Shown: positions 25,316-34,896 of the stretch, piece by piece
Layout of the letters: every line of letters starts with the position of its first letter
Position numbering within the stretch: the first letter of the stretch is position 1
DNA from: Planctomycetota bacterium
GTDB lineage: Bacteria > Planctomycetota > GCA-2746535
NCBI GenBank assembly: GCA_002746535.1
Contig: NVWA01000007.1
Coordinates: forward strand, 1-50,617
Length of the DNA: 50,617 bases
Direction: 5' to 3'
Notes under the pieces: model-generated
Seen by the model: only the letters and a program-made list of their open reading frames with translations
Database searches by the model: none
What the model was told of the DNA's origin: nothing
Position numbers and translations under genes: made by a program

Positions 25316-26702
25316 TAAGCTGAAATGGGAAATCAATATTATAAGATTCAATTTGAGAAATAAATTCGTCCAAATAGGGATAAGTATCTTTTAGATCTTC
25401 ACCATAATCATTGCCATTATCTCTCATTGTTTTGAGGATAAAATATGGTGTTATTTCTTCAATTGGCTTTTCAAATTTGTATTCGTTTTCATCACTAATG
25501 TGTGTTAATATTTTGCAATCAATAAATATTTGTAGTGATGAATTCACAAAAGATTCAGGCACGTTAATTTGATCATAAAGGTCATCAAGCAAAATACTAT
25601 CGCCTTCTTTTTGTTTAATTAGCATCAAATTAACAAATTTTAAAATAATTAATTCTTTGGATCTTTGATTAAGCCAACCTAACTGAAGCTCACGTTGATA
25701 TAATTTTACATTTTGAATCGCATAGGTGAATTCAGCACCAAATAAAACGATTAGCCATATGATGTAGATCCACAATAAGGTAATAGGCAAAAAACTTAAT
25801 ACACCATAAACTTTTGTGATGTTTGAGGTGGCTGCAAATTCACTAACATATTGTGTAAATAAAGGTTTCGCTAATTCAAATAATACGGAACCTATTAAAG
25901 CACCAATCGCTCCATACTTAAAGCGAACTTTTGTATTGGGTAAATAGCAATACAACATTAAAAAAGCAAACCAGGAAAATACAAAAGGAACTAAACCAGA
26001 AAAAGCATCTCCGGCAATATGAAGGATACTTTTTGTCCATGTAATCAATAAATCTAATATATAAAAATAGGACGTCCAATTTTCAAGAATATTTTCAACA
26101 CCTCTTGTTCTGGCAATTGCAAATGCGTTAAAGCTAGCAGACAGTGTTATTGATAAAATCACAAAAAATGGCAAGGTTAATAAAACAAATGAATAAGTTG
26201 GTATTTTTTTTATCCAAGGACGATCATTTTTTAAACCCCAAATCTTATTCAATGCCGTTTCAATATTTTTAATCAATGAGATGGACGTTATCAGTAAAAA
26301 TAAAATACCAAATAAACCAAAATTTTTCATGTCGATGTTTTTCACGAAATACAATAATTTATGTACAAATGGATTTACCTCTTTAGCACCTTCTACCAGG
26401 GATTCTTTGCTACCATCAGCTGGTCGAAAAAAGTCATTCAAAAACATTTCGAGTTGATGTATATTTTCATTTGCATGGACGGATGCAATATAAAAAATCA
26501 ACGCTAATAATGGTATAAAAGCCAAAACTGAAACGTAGGTAAGTGCCGAAGCTCGGGTAAAACATTCGTGTCGCAAAAAGCCTTTAAATACCAAAAATAC
26601 AATTCGTAATCGCTTTACTAAAAAATTTAGCCAAAAAGAATCTTTAAACAATTCATCCGACCATAATTTTTCTTTAAAGAATATTTTAAGTTTATTTTTC
26701 AT
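25284..26702 (-). CDS. YihY/UPF0761 family inner-membrane protein with C-terminal winged-helix-like domain
   Basis: This 472-residue membrane protein belongs to the YihY (BrkB-like, UPF0761) family, whose function is still unclear; the old name ribonuclease BN is wrong for it. The conserved ECFTRASALTYVSVLAFIPLLA segment lies near residues 45-66, and about six membrane segments follow. A cytoplasmic C-terminal part of about 130 residues resembles a winged-helix domain (LDDLYDQINVPESFVNSSLQ), as seen in some long members of the family. It begins at the ATG ending at 26702, divergent from the MEKHLA gene by 76 bp. Confidence 0.88.
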   Translation of the reverse strand: MKNKLKIFFKEKLWSDELFKDSFWLNFLVKRLRIVFLVFKGFLRHECFTRASALTYVSVLAFIPLLALIFYIASVHANENIHQLEMFLNDFFRPADGSKESLVEGAKEVNPFVHKLLYFVKNIDMKNFGLFGILFLLITSISLIKNIETALNKIWGLKNDRPWIKKIPTYSFVLLTLPFFVILSITLSASFNAFAIARTRGVENILENWTSYFYILDLLITWTKSILHIAGDAFSGLVPFVFSWFAFLMLYCYLPNTKVRFKYGAIGALIGSVLFELAKPLFTQYVSEFAATSNITKVYGVLSFLPITLLWIYIIWLIVLFGAEFTYAIQNVKLYQRELQLGWLNQRSKELIILKFVNLMLIKQKEGDSILLDDLYDQINVPESFVNSSLQIFIDCKILTHISDENEYKFEKPIEEITPYFILKTMRDNGNDYGEDLKDTYPYLDEFISQIESYNIDFPFQLNEKSSEKKEL

Positions 26703-26778
26703 TCGCTCGCAAGACTAATTTTCACTACTATAATAATCTTCAAATTTAAGCAAAAGAAACCTTTTAAACAACAAAATA

Positions 26779-27228
26779 ATGAAAATCCCTCTTGAAATCC
26801 ATCTGAAGCATTTAGCTAATAGTTTCGAAAAACTACTGCATAAAAAATTGATTACCTACAATTGCGAAACAACGACTTTGACTGATGCAATTGATAGCGC
26901 CAACTTTATTGTGCTTTCGCATGGCACTGAAACAGATCCTATATTAAATTACGGAAATAAAAATGCTCTCGAATTATGGGAAATGTCTTTTGAACACTTT
27001 ACACAGACGACATCAAAAAAAACAGCCGAAGCACCTTTAAGAGAAGAAAGAGAAGCACTACTACAAAGAGTCAAAGAAGATGGATACATTGATGATTATC
27101 AAGGGATAAGAATAACGAAGTCAGGTAAACGCTTTTTCATTGAAACTGCAATCGTATGGAACATTACTGATGATCATAATAATTTAATTGGGCAAGCGGC
27201 TACTTTTTCAAACTGGAAGTTTCTTTAA
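26779..27228 (+). CDS. stand-alone MEKHLA-domain protein
   Basis: This 149-residue protein is almost entirely a MEKHLA domain, a PAS-related module best known from plant HD-ZIP III factors and found alone in bacteria. The matching stretches are VLSHGTETDPILNYGNKNAL, ERE in the middle and GIRITKSGKRFFIETAIVWN, with GQAATF near the end. The family is presumed to bind a small ligand; bacterial members have no known function. It precedes the peptide-transport operon by about 300 bp and is probably a separate unit. No strong ribosome binding site is visible before the ATG at 26779. Confidence 0.8.
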   Translation: MKIPLEIHLKHLANSFEKLLHKKLITYNCETTTLTDAIDSANFIVLSHGTETDPILNYGNKNALELWEMSFEHFTQTTSKKTAEAPLREEREALLQRVKEDGYIDDYQGIRITKSGKRFFIETAIVWNITDDHNNLIGQAATFSNWKFL

Positions 27229-27533
27229 TTCAAAAGGAAACCTTACTTCAAAAAAATATCATCTCATTAATGGCAATTTTAATTGGCTCTCACAACCAAG
27301 CTTTTTAATTTACGATTATTTCGCCAATGTTTCCTATATATACCAAAATTCAGCACCCACTCAAAGTTGCCTAACTCGCTATTATTTTAATAATTTCAGA
27401 AGCCTAAATGTTGTTGGATAAACCAGAAAAGGAGCCGTAATTCACTAATAAAATATGGTTTTAACCCGCTATAAAATGGCTATAATCTTCCCTCTTTTGA
27501 AACCGGAATTAAATTTACCGAAAGCCATATGAT
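27229..27533. other. intergenic region upstream of the peptide-transport operon
   Basis: No convincing gene lies here. A frame starting inside the MEKHLA gene reaches 27421 but looks like a shadow. A TATAAT at 27481-27486, about 50 bp before the binding-protein gene, is a plausible -10, without a good -35. Confidence 0.4.
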
Positions 27534-29153
27534 ATGAAGATAAAAAACATTCTCTCCCTTCTGCTACTGATAACAAACATTTGTACTTTTGCTCAAGATA
27601 TGCCGGCATGGAAAAAGGCACATATGCCTGATTCAAACGATTGGAAAAAAGTTGAACAACATTTTGTTTTCAATAATAGCGCAGAACCTAAAAGTTTGGA
27701 TTCAGGTGTTATTTCAGGTCTATTAGAATTCAGATTAATCGAATGTATGTTTGAAGGTTTGGTTAGCATGGATCCTGAGACACTTGTGCCTAGACCCGGA
27801 ATTGCAAATAAATGGAATATATCAAAAGATGGTCTTACCTATACATTCTATCTCCGCAAAAATGCAAAATGGTCCAATGGCAGAACCGTTACAGCACATG
27901 ATTTTTACAAATCATGGATACGTATTTTAGATGGTTCAATTGCAGCCCCCTATAATTATCAATTATTTTATATTGTTGGCGCTGAAGATTTTTCAAAAGC
28001 AAAAAATAAAAGTTCTTTTGATATGAAAAAGATTGGGGTCAACGTAATTGATGATTTCACTCTTGAAGTGAAATTAAAAAACCCAACAGCTTACTTTTTA
28101 GACATCGTTGCTTTTCCAACTCTTTATGCTGTTCCCTTAGAAACAGTCAAAGCCTATGGCGACAAATGGATACTACCAGAAAATATTGTAACAAATGGCC
28201 CTTTTCATCTTCAAAAATGGGACCGTAGACAAAAAATCGTGATGGTAAAAAGCAAAACTTATTGGGATGCAAAATATGTAAAGCTCGAAAAAATTACAGC
28301 ACTAGCTATTGAAAGAGTTGAAACCGCTTATAAAAAATTTCTTAATAAAGGTATGCACTGGCAACCTTCTGTACCAGAATCTAAAATAGATGAAGTTAAA
28401 AAACTGCCTGAGTATTATCAAACAGATACCCTTGCAACAAGCTTCTATCGATTTAACTGTAAAAAAGCACCTTTCGACAAAGCTGAGGTTAGAAGAGCAT
28501 TTGCAATGGCAACCGATCGAAAGACATTAGCAAAACATGTCCTTCATGATATACCCACTCCTGCAAACTGGTTTTGCCCACCAGCTGCTGGTTATATTCA
28601 TGTTAAAGGCCTAGATTATAATCCAGCAAAAGCGAGAAAAATATTAAAAGACGCTGGCGTCATAACAAAAGGGCTTGCAGTTGAAATAACTTTTAATACA
28701 AGCGAAACTCATAAATTAATTGCTGAATTTATATCAAAAAATTGGGAAAATAATTTAGGAGTTAAGGTAATTCTTAAGAATATGGAGTGGAAAACTTATT
28801 TATCAAATATGACGTCAATGAATTATGAAGTAATGCGTGGAGGTTGGTATGGCGACTACAATGATCCAAACACATTTTTTGATATGTGGACAGAGGGAAA
28901 TGGCAATAATCGAACTGGCTGGGTTAATAAAAAATATGACACCTTATTATTTGCATCGCAGAAAGAAACCGATAAGGCTAAGAGAATGATACTATTTCAA
29001 CAAATGGAGATTATTCTAATAAAAGAAGAGCTGCCTATCTTACCACTCTTTATACCTGCTAATAAAGGGCTTTTATCCGAACAAGTAAATGGCTACTACC
29101 ATAATATATTTGGCTTTCATCCCTTAAAATACATTTGGCTAGAAAAAGAGTGA
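27534..29153 (+). CDS. periplasmic peptide-binding protein of ABC importer (OppA/MppA-like)
   Basis: This 539-residue protein is a family 5 extracellular solute-binding protein with a signal peptide ending near CTFAQ. Typical stretches include EPKSLDS near the mature N terminus, LVPRPGIANKW, YTFYLRKNAKWSNG and the later AEVRRAFAMATDR. Family members bind oligopeptides or murein peptides and deliver them to the permease encoded next. Because the operon continues into a Mur ligase and an LD-carboxypeptidase, the natural ligand here is probably a cell-wall peptide (inference). No lipobox is present, so it is likely soluble in the periplasm. Confidence 0.93.
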   Translation: MKIKNILSLLLLITNICTFAQDMPAWKKAHMPDSNDWKKVEQHFVFNNSAEPKSLDSGVISGLLEFRLIECMFEGLVSMDPETLVPRPGIANKWNISKDGLTYTFYLRKNAKWSNGRTVTAHDFYKSWIRILDGSIAAPYNYQLFYIVGAEDFSKAKNKSSFDMKKIGVNVIDDFTLEVKLKNPTAYFLDIVAFPTLYAVPLETVKAYGDKWILPENIVTNGPFHLQKWDRRQKIVMVKSKTYWDAKYVKLEKITALAIERVETAYKKFLNKGMHWQPSVPESKIDEVKKLPEYYQTDTLATSFYRFNCKKAPFDKAEVRRAFAMATDRKTLAKHVLHDIPTPANWFCPPAAGYIHVKGLDYNPAKARKILKDAGVITKGLAVEITFNTSETHKLIAEFISKNWENNLGVKVILKNMEWKTYLSNMTSMNYEVMRGGWYGDYNDPNTFFDMWTEGNGNNRTGWVNKKYDTLLFASQKETDKAKRMILFQQMEIILIKEELPILPLFIPANKGLLSEQVNGYYHNIFGFHPLKYIWLEKE

Positions 29154-29177
29154 CTCCAAAAAAATTAAGGCTAAGCA

Positions 29178-30101
29178 TTGTTTAAATATTTTATAAAAAG
29201 AATTTTAGCCACACCGCTTATTTTATTAATATTAATAACGTTATCTTTTTTTTTAATAAGACTAGCGCCAGGCGATCCATTTTCTGAAGAAAAAGCAATA
29301 TCGAAGGAAGTAAAAGCAAAGTTTGAAGAAAAATATGGACTCGACAAACCTCTTCATATTCAATATTTTTATTTTTTGGGAATGATAAGCCAAGGTGATT
29401 TGGGTCTATCCATGGTACAAAAAGAGAAAACCGTCAATGAAATTATTTCTGAAATGCTACCGCCTTCTCTATATCTAGGTGGTCTTGCGCTATTCTTATC
29501 ACTTTTTTTAGGAATCACAGCAGGTATTTTTTCTGCCGTCAAACAAAACTCTTACTTTGACTTCACAACCATGAGCTTAGCAGTGTTAGGAATTAGCCTG
29601 CCTGTATTTCTTATTGGTCCGCTACTCAAAATATCCTTTGCCATGCACTGGAAAATTTTTCCATCTGAAGGTTATGAAGGAATTCAAATACAATACTTGG
29701 TTTTGCCGGCCATTACCCTTGCACTGCCTTTTGCTGCAAGAATAGCACGTTTAATGCGAGCGGGCATGTTAGATAGTTTAAGTCAGGAATACATAAAAAC
29801 CGCAAAAGCAAAAGGGTTAAATAATCGACAAGTTGTTTTTGGACATGCGTTATACGGGGGGATTTTACCCGTTGTTAGCTTTTTAGGTCCAGCCATTGCT
29901 TCAATCACAACAGGATCTTTAGTCGTTGAAAAGATTTTTAATTTACCAGGATTAGGCAGTGAGTTTGTCCAAAGCGCATTGAATCGTGATTACTTTCTAG
30001 TCCTTGGAACAGTAATTCTCTATGGCTCCTTTATTATTTTATGTAATTTAATATCAGATTTAATACATGGTGCCATTGACCCTAGAATCAGGATGAAATA
30101 A
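29178..30101 (+). CDS. oppB: peptide ABC transporter permease (OppB)
   Basis: A 307-residue membrane protein with the OppB/DppB features: an N-terminal membrane helix, SFFLIRLAPGDPF, four to five further helices and the ATPase-contacting EAA loop near EYIKTAKAKGLNNRQVVFGHAL. It starts at TTG 29180-type codon (29178-29180) preceded by AAGG seven bases away; no better in-frame start exists. It lies 24 bp after the binding-protein gene and 2 bp before oppC. Confidence 0.93.
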   Translation: MFKYFIKRILATPLILLILITLSFFLIRLAPGDPFSEEKAISKEVKAKFEEKYGLDKPLHIQYFYFLGMISQGDLGLSMVQKEKTVNEIISEMLPPSLYLGGLALFLSLFLGITAGIFSAVKQNSYFDFTTMSLAVLGISLPVFLIGPLLKISFAMHWKIFPSEGYEGIQIQYLVLPAITLALPFAARIARLMRAGMLDSLSQEYIKTAKAKGLNNRQVVFGHALYGGILPVVSFLGPAIASITTGSLVVEKIFNLPGLGSEFVQSALNRDYFLVLGTVILYGSFIILCNLISDLIHGAIDPRIRMK

Positions 30102-30103
30102 AA

Positions 30104-31477
30104 ATGGAAAATGATCTGAAAGAAACTAGCCCAGGCGTCCTACTCTTTAAAGAGTTCGTTCGGAATCCACTTGCACTAACAGGTGCTATTTCAGTTTTTG
30201 TCATGACTTTTGTAGTAATATTTGCACCACTTATTACCGAATACGAACCCACTGATCAAATTGTTTGGCAACATTCTAAACCCCCAGGTTATAGCTACCC
30301 TAACGTGACTATTAAAAATCATTTTAAACTAGACCAAAAAGCTAAGTCAAGCATACCCGTCATGGAATCATCATTTCTAGATATCGAAAACGCCGTCAAA
30401 GATGAATTTCAAATTAGAATCGTTGTAAAAACAAATGGGAAAATCAGTAAAATCAAAAGAGGCAATAAATTTATAAAAAGCTTTAATACTAATGATTATC
30501 CTAATGTTTATGTATTAATGAAAAATAATGAAAATGGTAAAAAGCTTAATGATATTACTTTTAAAGTAAAAAAACCTATTGATAAGGGAATTTTAAAAAC
30601 CGGAGAACGAGTTCTACTATTAAATATTATTGAAAAACAAAGTATCCAAAATTATAAAATCAAACTAAATGATGGCGTTGTAACTGAAATCATGAAAGGC
30701 GATGAAAAATTAGAAAACTTAATTCTTGATGGTCCAACTATAAATAGAATAAGTAATCATGCTGGTGAAATAAAAAATTATCATCTTCTAGGAACAGATG
30801 AACTGGGTCGAGATCTCTTAGCTAGAATTTTATACGGTGGCCGTATTTCTTTAATGGTCGGCATTATTGCAACTGTCGTAAGTATAATAATTGGTGTCAT
30901 ATATGGAGCCGTATCTGGTTATTTAGGTGGTAAGACGGATCAGTTAATGATGGCATCAGTTGACATCTTGTACGCAATGCCATTTATGTTTTTGGTCATC
31001 ATCTTAATGGTAAGCTTTGGTACAAATATATTTCTGTTATTCATCGCTTTGGGTTGTGTTCAATGGCTGACCATGGCAAGAATTGTGCGCGGACAAATAT
31101 TGTCGTTAAAAGAAATGGAATTCGTTGAGGCAGCCAAAATGTCAGGCTCAAGCACACTACAAATTATTTTTAAACATTTAATTCCACATACAATTGGCCC
31201 TATAATTGTCTATACAAGTTTAACCGTACCAGCCGTTATTCTTGAAGAAAGTTTTTTAGCTTTTATTGGTTTACAAGTTCAGTTTGATGGAAGAACTTTA
31301 GATTCCTGGGGAACTTTAATTAGCAAAGGAATCGAATCTCTTGGTGACAATGGCGAAAGATCTTGGTTTTTAATTTATCCGTCTATAGCTATGGCAGTTA
31401 CTCTCTTTGGCCTAAATGCTTTAGGCGATGGCTTACGAGATGTACTGGACCCAAAACTAAAGAAAAGAGCCAACTAG
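30104..31477 (+). CDS. oppC: peptide ABC transporter permease (OppC) with large extra domain
   Basis: This is the second permease of the importer. The core is ordinary: a first membrane helix at about 25-46, then LLGTDELGRDLLARILYGGRISL from residue 228, further helices and the EAA loop around EFVEAAKMSGSS. What is unusual is about 150 extra residues between the first helix and the LGTDELGRD segment (roughly 60-225), giving 457 residues where OppC is usually near 300. The insert is hydrophilic, strand-rich and should lie in the periplasm, where it could contact the binding protein. The gene sits 2 bp from both flanking genes. Confidence 0.92.
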   Translation: MENDLKETSPGVLLFKEFVRNPLALTGAISVFVMTFVVIFAPLITEYEPTDQIVWQHSKPPGYSYPNVTIKNHFKLDQKAKSSIPVMESSFLDIENAVKDEFQIRIVVKTNGKISKIKRGNKFIKSFNTNDYPNVYVLMKNNENGKKLNDITFKVKKPIDKGILKTGERVLLLNIIEKQSIQNYKIKLNDGVVTEIMKGDEKLENLILDGPTINRISNHAGEIKNYHLLGTDELGRDLLARILYGGRISLMVGIIATVVSIIIGVIYGAVSGYLGGKTDQLMMASVDILYAMPFMFLVIILMVSFGTNIFLLFIALGCVQWLTMARIVRGQILSLKEMEFVEAAKMSGSSTLQIIFKHLIPHTIGPIIVYTSLTVPAVILEESFLAFIGLQVQFDGRTLDSWGTLISKGIESLGDNGERSWFLIYPSIAMAVTLFGLNALGDGLRDVLDPKLKKRAN

Positions 31478-31478
31478 T

Positions 31479-33485
31479 TTGTCCACAGAAAACATTATCG
31501 ACATCGAAGATCTCTCTGTCATTTTCGGACCTGATCAACAACATCCAACAGTAGCTGTCGATAAGGCCAATCTATCCATAAAAAAAGGTGAAGCTTTAGG
31601 AATCGTAGGCGAAAGTGGTTGTGGAAAAAGTTCCTTAGCATTAGCATTAATGGGCCTAATAAATAAGCAACATGCCAAAATAGAAGGTCATGCTAATTTT
31701 GATTCCAAAAATTTATTGGCACTAAGCAATAAACAATTTCAGAAAATTCGCGGCAAACAAATCGCCATGATTTTTCAAGATCCCATGACTAGTTTAAACC
31801 CATTTATCAAAATTGGTTATCAAATCACAGAACAAATTAGACAACATAATTCAATTTCAAAAGATGATGCCAATAAGGAAGCCATTGACTTACTTAAAGC
31901 CGTTGGTATTCCAAATGCCGAGGATCGGTTTCATCGCTTCCCTCATGAATTTTCAGGTGGAATGCGCCAAAGAGTAATGATTGCCTGTGCAATGAGCTGC
32001 TCACCAGATTTAATTATTGCTGATGAACCAACGACTGCTCTTGATGTAACAATTCAATCACAAGTTCTGCAACTCATGAAAGACCAACTCAAAAAACGAC
32101 AAATGAGCCTTTTGCTAATTACCCATGATCTGGGAGTCGTCGCTAATACTTGTGACCGAGTAATCATAATGTATGCAGGACAAATAGTAGAAAGTGGATC
32201 AATCGAAGAAATTTTTTATCATTCCAAACATCCATATACCCATGCACTACTTCAATCAGTTCCAAATCTTTCTGATGATATTGATAAAAAACTTATTTCT
32301 ATTGAAGGGCAACCTCCTGTCATACAAGGCCACTGGCAAGGTTGTCGTTTTTATGATCGATGCCCTTATGCTCAATCAGGCTGTAAAGAAAAGTCACCTG
32401 AATTAATTCAAATATCAGATACTCATTTCCATCGTTGTTCCCATCTACCTACAGAATACACTACTCCAGAGTCACAAACAAAACAAAAAATACCTGAAGA
32501 TCAAGAAACTATTTTAGAAATAAAAAATTTAAAAGTTACTTTTCAACTACCAGCAAAGTCAATGTTTAAAAGACCAGCATTGTTACATGCCGTCAATGAT
32601 GTTACTATTAACCTCAAAAAAGGCGAAGTCTACGGATTAGTTGGCGAAAGCGGTTGTGGGAAATCAACTTTAATTCGAGGCATTCTTCAACTCGTCAAAC
32701 CTTCCGCAGGCTCTGTAATTTATAAAGGTATAGATTTAACTCGTGCAACAGAATCGCAGATAAAAGAATCACGCCGTGATATGCAACTTATTTTTCAAGA
32801 TCCTTTTAGTAGCTTAAATGCTCGTATGCGAGTTTTTGATATCATTGCAGAACCTATCAATAATTTTTTACACTTGAATAAAAGCGAAACGAAAGAAAAA
32901 GTTTTAACACTGATGGATGAGGTTGGTTTAAATCGTGACTGGATCAAACGATATCCACATCAATTCTCTGGCGGCCAGCGTCAAAGAATCGGCATAGCAA
33001 GAGCCCTAGCTTTAAAACCAAAAATATTATTTTGCGACGAACCTATTAGTGCCTTAGATGTCAGTATACAAGCTCAAATCATTAATTTATTGCAAGAATT
33101 AAGAGCCAAGCATCAGCTGACTTTAGTTTTTATTAGTCATGATTTATCCGTAATTCGGCAAATTTCAAATCGAATTGGCATTATGTATTTAGGGAAAATT
33201 GTGGAATCCACTGATGCAGCAACTATCTATCAAGATGCTAAACATCCTTATACCCAAAGCTTGTTAAAAGCGATTCCTATCCCAGATCCAAAAATTGAAA
33301 AAGCTAAAGAATCCAGTAAAATTTCTGGCGAATTGCCATCTCCTGAAGAGGAAAGGCCTGGTTGTGATTTTGCACCTAGATGTCCTTTAGCTACAGAAAA
33401 ATGTTTAAATAATAAACCGGAGTTAGAAGCCGTCGAAGAAAATCACTATGTTTCTTGTTTTTATCCTAAAGGATCTAAAGAATGA
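31479..33485 (+). CDS. fused double ABC ATPase of the peptide importer (OppD-OppF fusion)
   Basis: A 668-residue protein carrying two complete ABC ATPase domains, energising import of peptides. Half one has GESGCGKSS (about 44-51), FSGGMRQR and [11 protein letters not shown]; half two has GESGCGKST (about 389-396), FSGGQRQR and CDEPISALD. Each half ends with the oligopeptide-transporter C-terminal segment containing clustered cysteines ([15 protein letters not shown] and [15 protein letters not shown]), which in other family members can carry an iron-sulfur cluster. It starts at TTG 31479, one base after the oppC stop. Its end overlaps the next gene by four bases (ATGA), tying the Mur ligase to the transporter. 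Confidence 0.94.
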   Translation: MSTENIIDIEDLSVIFGPDQQHPTVAVDKANLSIKKGEALGIVGESGCGKSSLALALMGLINKQHAKIEGHANFDSKNLLALSNKQFQKIRGKQIAMIFQDPMTSLNPFIKIGYQITEQIRQHNSISKDDANKEAIDLLKAVGIPNAEDRFHRFPHEFSGGMRQRVMIACAMSCSPDLIIADEPTTALDVTIQSQVLQLMKDQLKKRQMSLLLITHDLGVVANTCDRVIIMYAGQIVESGSIEEIFYHSKHPYTHALLQSVPNLSDDIDKKLISIEGQPPVIQGHWQGCRFYDRCPYAQSGCKEKSPELIQISDTHFHRCSHLPTEYTTPESQTKQKIPEDQETILEIKNLKVTFQLPAKSMFKRPALLHAVNDVTINLKKGEVYGLVGESGCGKSTLIRGILQLVKPSAGSVIYKGIDLTRATESQIKESRRDMQLIFQDPFSSLNARMRVFDIIAEPINNFLHLNKSETKEKVLTLMDEVGLNRDWIKRYPHQFSGGQRQRIGIARALALKPKILFCDEPISALDVSIQAQIINLLQELRAKHQLTLVFISHDLSVIRQISNRIGIMYLGKIVESTDAATIYQDAKHPYTQSLLKAIPIPDPKIEKAKESSKISGELPSPEEERPGCDFAPRCPLATEKCLNNKPELEAVEENHYVSCFYPKGSKE

Positions 33486-34861
33486 TTCCCTATTCATCAA
33501 TTGCTTTTTGCGGAATCGCAGGAAGTGGCATGAGCGCCATTGCACAAGTTTTAATTAAACAAGGAATCAAAATTAGTGGTTCAGACCGCAATTTTGATCA
33601 TGGAAAATGTTTGAATATCAAATCAAAACTTGAAAGCCAAGGCATTAAAATTTATCCACAAGATGGAAGCTGTGTAACGTCAAATGTAGATGCCTTAGTT
33701 ATATCAACTGCCGTTGAAGCTACAATTCCTGATATTGAAGCTGCAAAAAGTCAAAACATAACCATCATCAGAAGAGCCGAATTACTCGCCTTGATATTTA
33801 ATCAAAATAATGGAATTGCCGTCGCAGGTACAAGCGGGAAATCTACCGTAACTGGAATATTAGGATTCTTATTGGAACAAAATAATTGCCAACCAGCTAT
33901 CATAAATGGTGGGATAATGGAAAACTATAAAACGGATACCGCCATTGGTAATGCTTTTGTTGCTGGAGAAAACTATACTGTAATTGAAGCTGATGAAAGC
34001 GATGGTACCTTAGAACTGTATAATCCTTTAGGTGGATTGCTTTTAAATATTAGCCTTGATCATAAACCACTTGAAGAACTACGACCTTTATTTTTGAATT
34101 ATGCTAATAGATGCAAAGATCATTTGGTTATCAACTATGATTGTCCTGAAACAATGGCCCTAGCAAAAAAAATCAACCAATACAAAACATTTTCTATAAA
34201 ATCAGATAAAGCCGATTTTTATGCTGAAAATATAATTCAAAATCCACATGGCTCCACATTTGTTCTAAACGAAGTAACATTTGAATTACCACAACCGGGA
34301 TTATACAATATAGCAAATGCGCTTGCTGCCATTAGCATGGCAATTGAATTGGGTGTTCCATTAGAAAAACTAGCAAAATCATTAGCTAAATTCAAAGGAA
34401 TTGGCCGAAGACTACAAATCATTGGATCAAAAAATGGCAGAATAGTCATTGATGATTTTGCTCACAATGCAGAAAAGATTGAAGCAAGTATGATGACACT
34501 TTCTCATCATGCTGGTGCGGATAATCGTATATTATACATCTACCAACCACATGGTTTTGCACCCACTCGAATGCTAAAGAATCAATTAATAGAAACATTT
34601 TCGAAATATTTACGAAAGAACGATATATTACTATTACCGGAAATATTTTATGCTGGAGGAACGGTTACTAGAGACATATCCTCAAACGATCTAGTCGTGG
34701 GCATTGTGAACAATGGTAAAGATTCTAAATTTTTTAATAATCGCGAAGAAATTAAATCATGGATTCTCGAAAACAATCAAGAAGGTGATACGATTGTTAT
34801 TATGGGAGCAAGAGATGACACATTAACAGACTATGCAAAAGATATTTTAGAGAAAATATAA
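33482..34861 (+). CDS. MurC/Mpl-family Mur ligase
   Basis: This 459-residue ligase has the three Mur domains: an N-terminal Rossmann part (GIAGSGMSAIAQVL), a P-loop AGTSGKSTVTG (about 115-125), an acidic EADESDGTLELY segment (169-180), and a C-terminal domain with DDFAHNAEKI. It is either MurC, adding L-alanine to UDP-MurNAc, or Mpl, reattaching the recovered tripeptide to UDP-MurNAc. ADESDGT resembles MurC, while the GTSGKST loop lacks the GTHGKTT histidine of both. Context favours Mpl: the gene overlaps the transporter ATPase and is followed by LD-carboxypeptidase. No other murC is present in this window, so a MurC role cannot be excluded. Confidence 0.85.
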   Translation: MIPYSSIAFCGIAGSGMSAIAQVLIKQGIKISGSDRNFDHGKCLNIKSKLESQGIKIYPQDGSCVTSNVDALVISTAVEATIPDIEAAKSQNITIIRRAELLALIFNQNNGIAVAGTSGKSTVTGILGFLLEQNNCQPAIINGGIMENYKTDTAIGNAFVAGENYTVIEADESDGTLELYNPLGGLLLNISLDHKPLEELRPLFLNYANRCKDHLVINYDCPETMALAKKINQYKTFSIKSDKADFYAENIIQNPHGSTFVLNEVTFELPQPGLYNIANALAAISMAIELGVPLEKLAKSLAKFKGIGRRLQIIGSKNGRIVIDDFAHNAEKIEASMMTLSHHAGADNRILYIYQPHGFAPTRMLKNQLIETFSKYLRKNDILLLPEIFYAGGTVTRDISSNDLVVGIVNNGKDSKFFNNREEIKSWILENNQEGDTIVIMGARDDTLTDYAKDILEKI

Positions 34862-34896
34862 ACCCTGAAATTAGCTTACATTAAACTAAGGTTTTT

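Noticed and set aside
27188..27421. Open frame of 77 codons overlapping the end of the MEKHLA gene
   Set aside because: No ribosome binding site, overlaps a well-supported gene in another frame, and its composition looks like translated AT-rich spacer.
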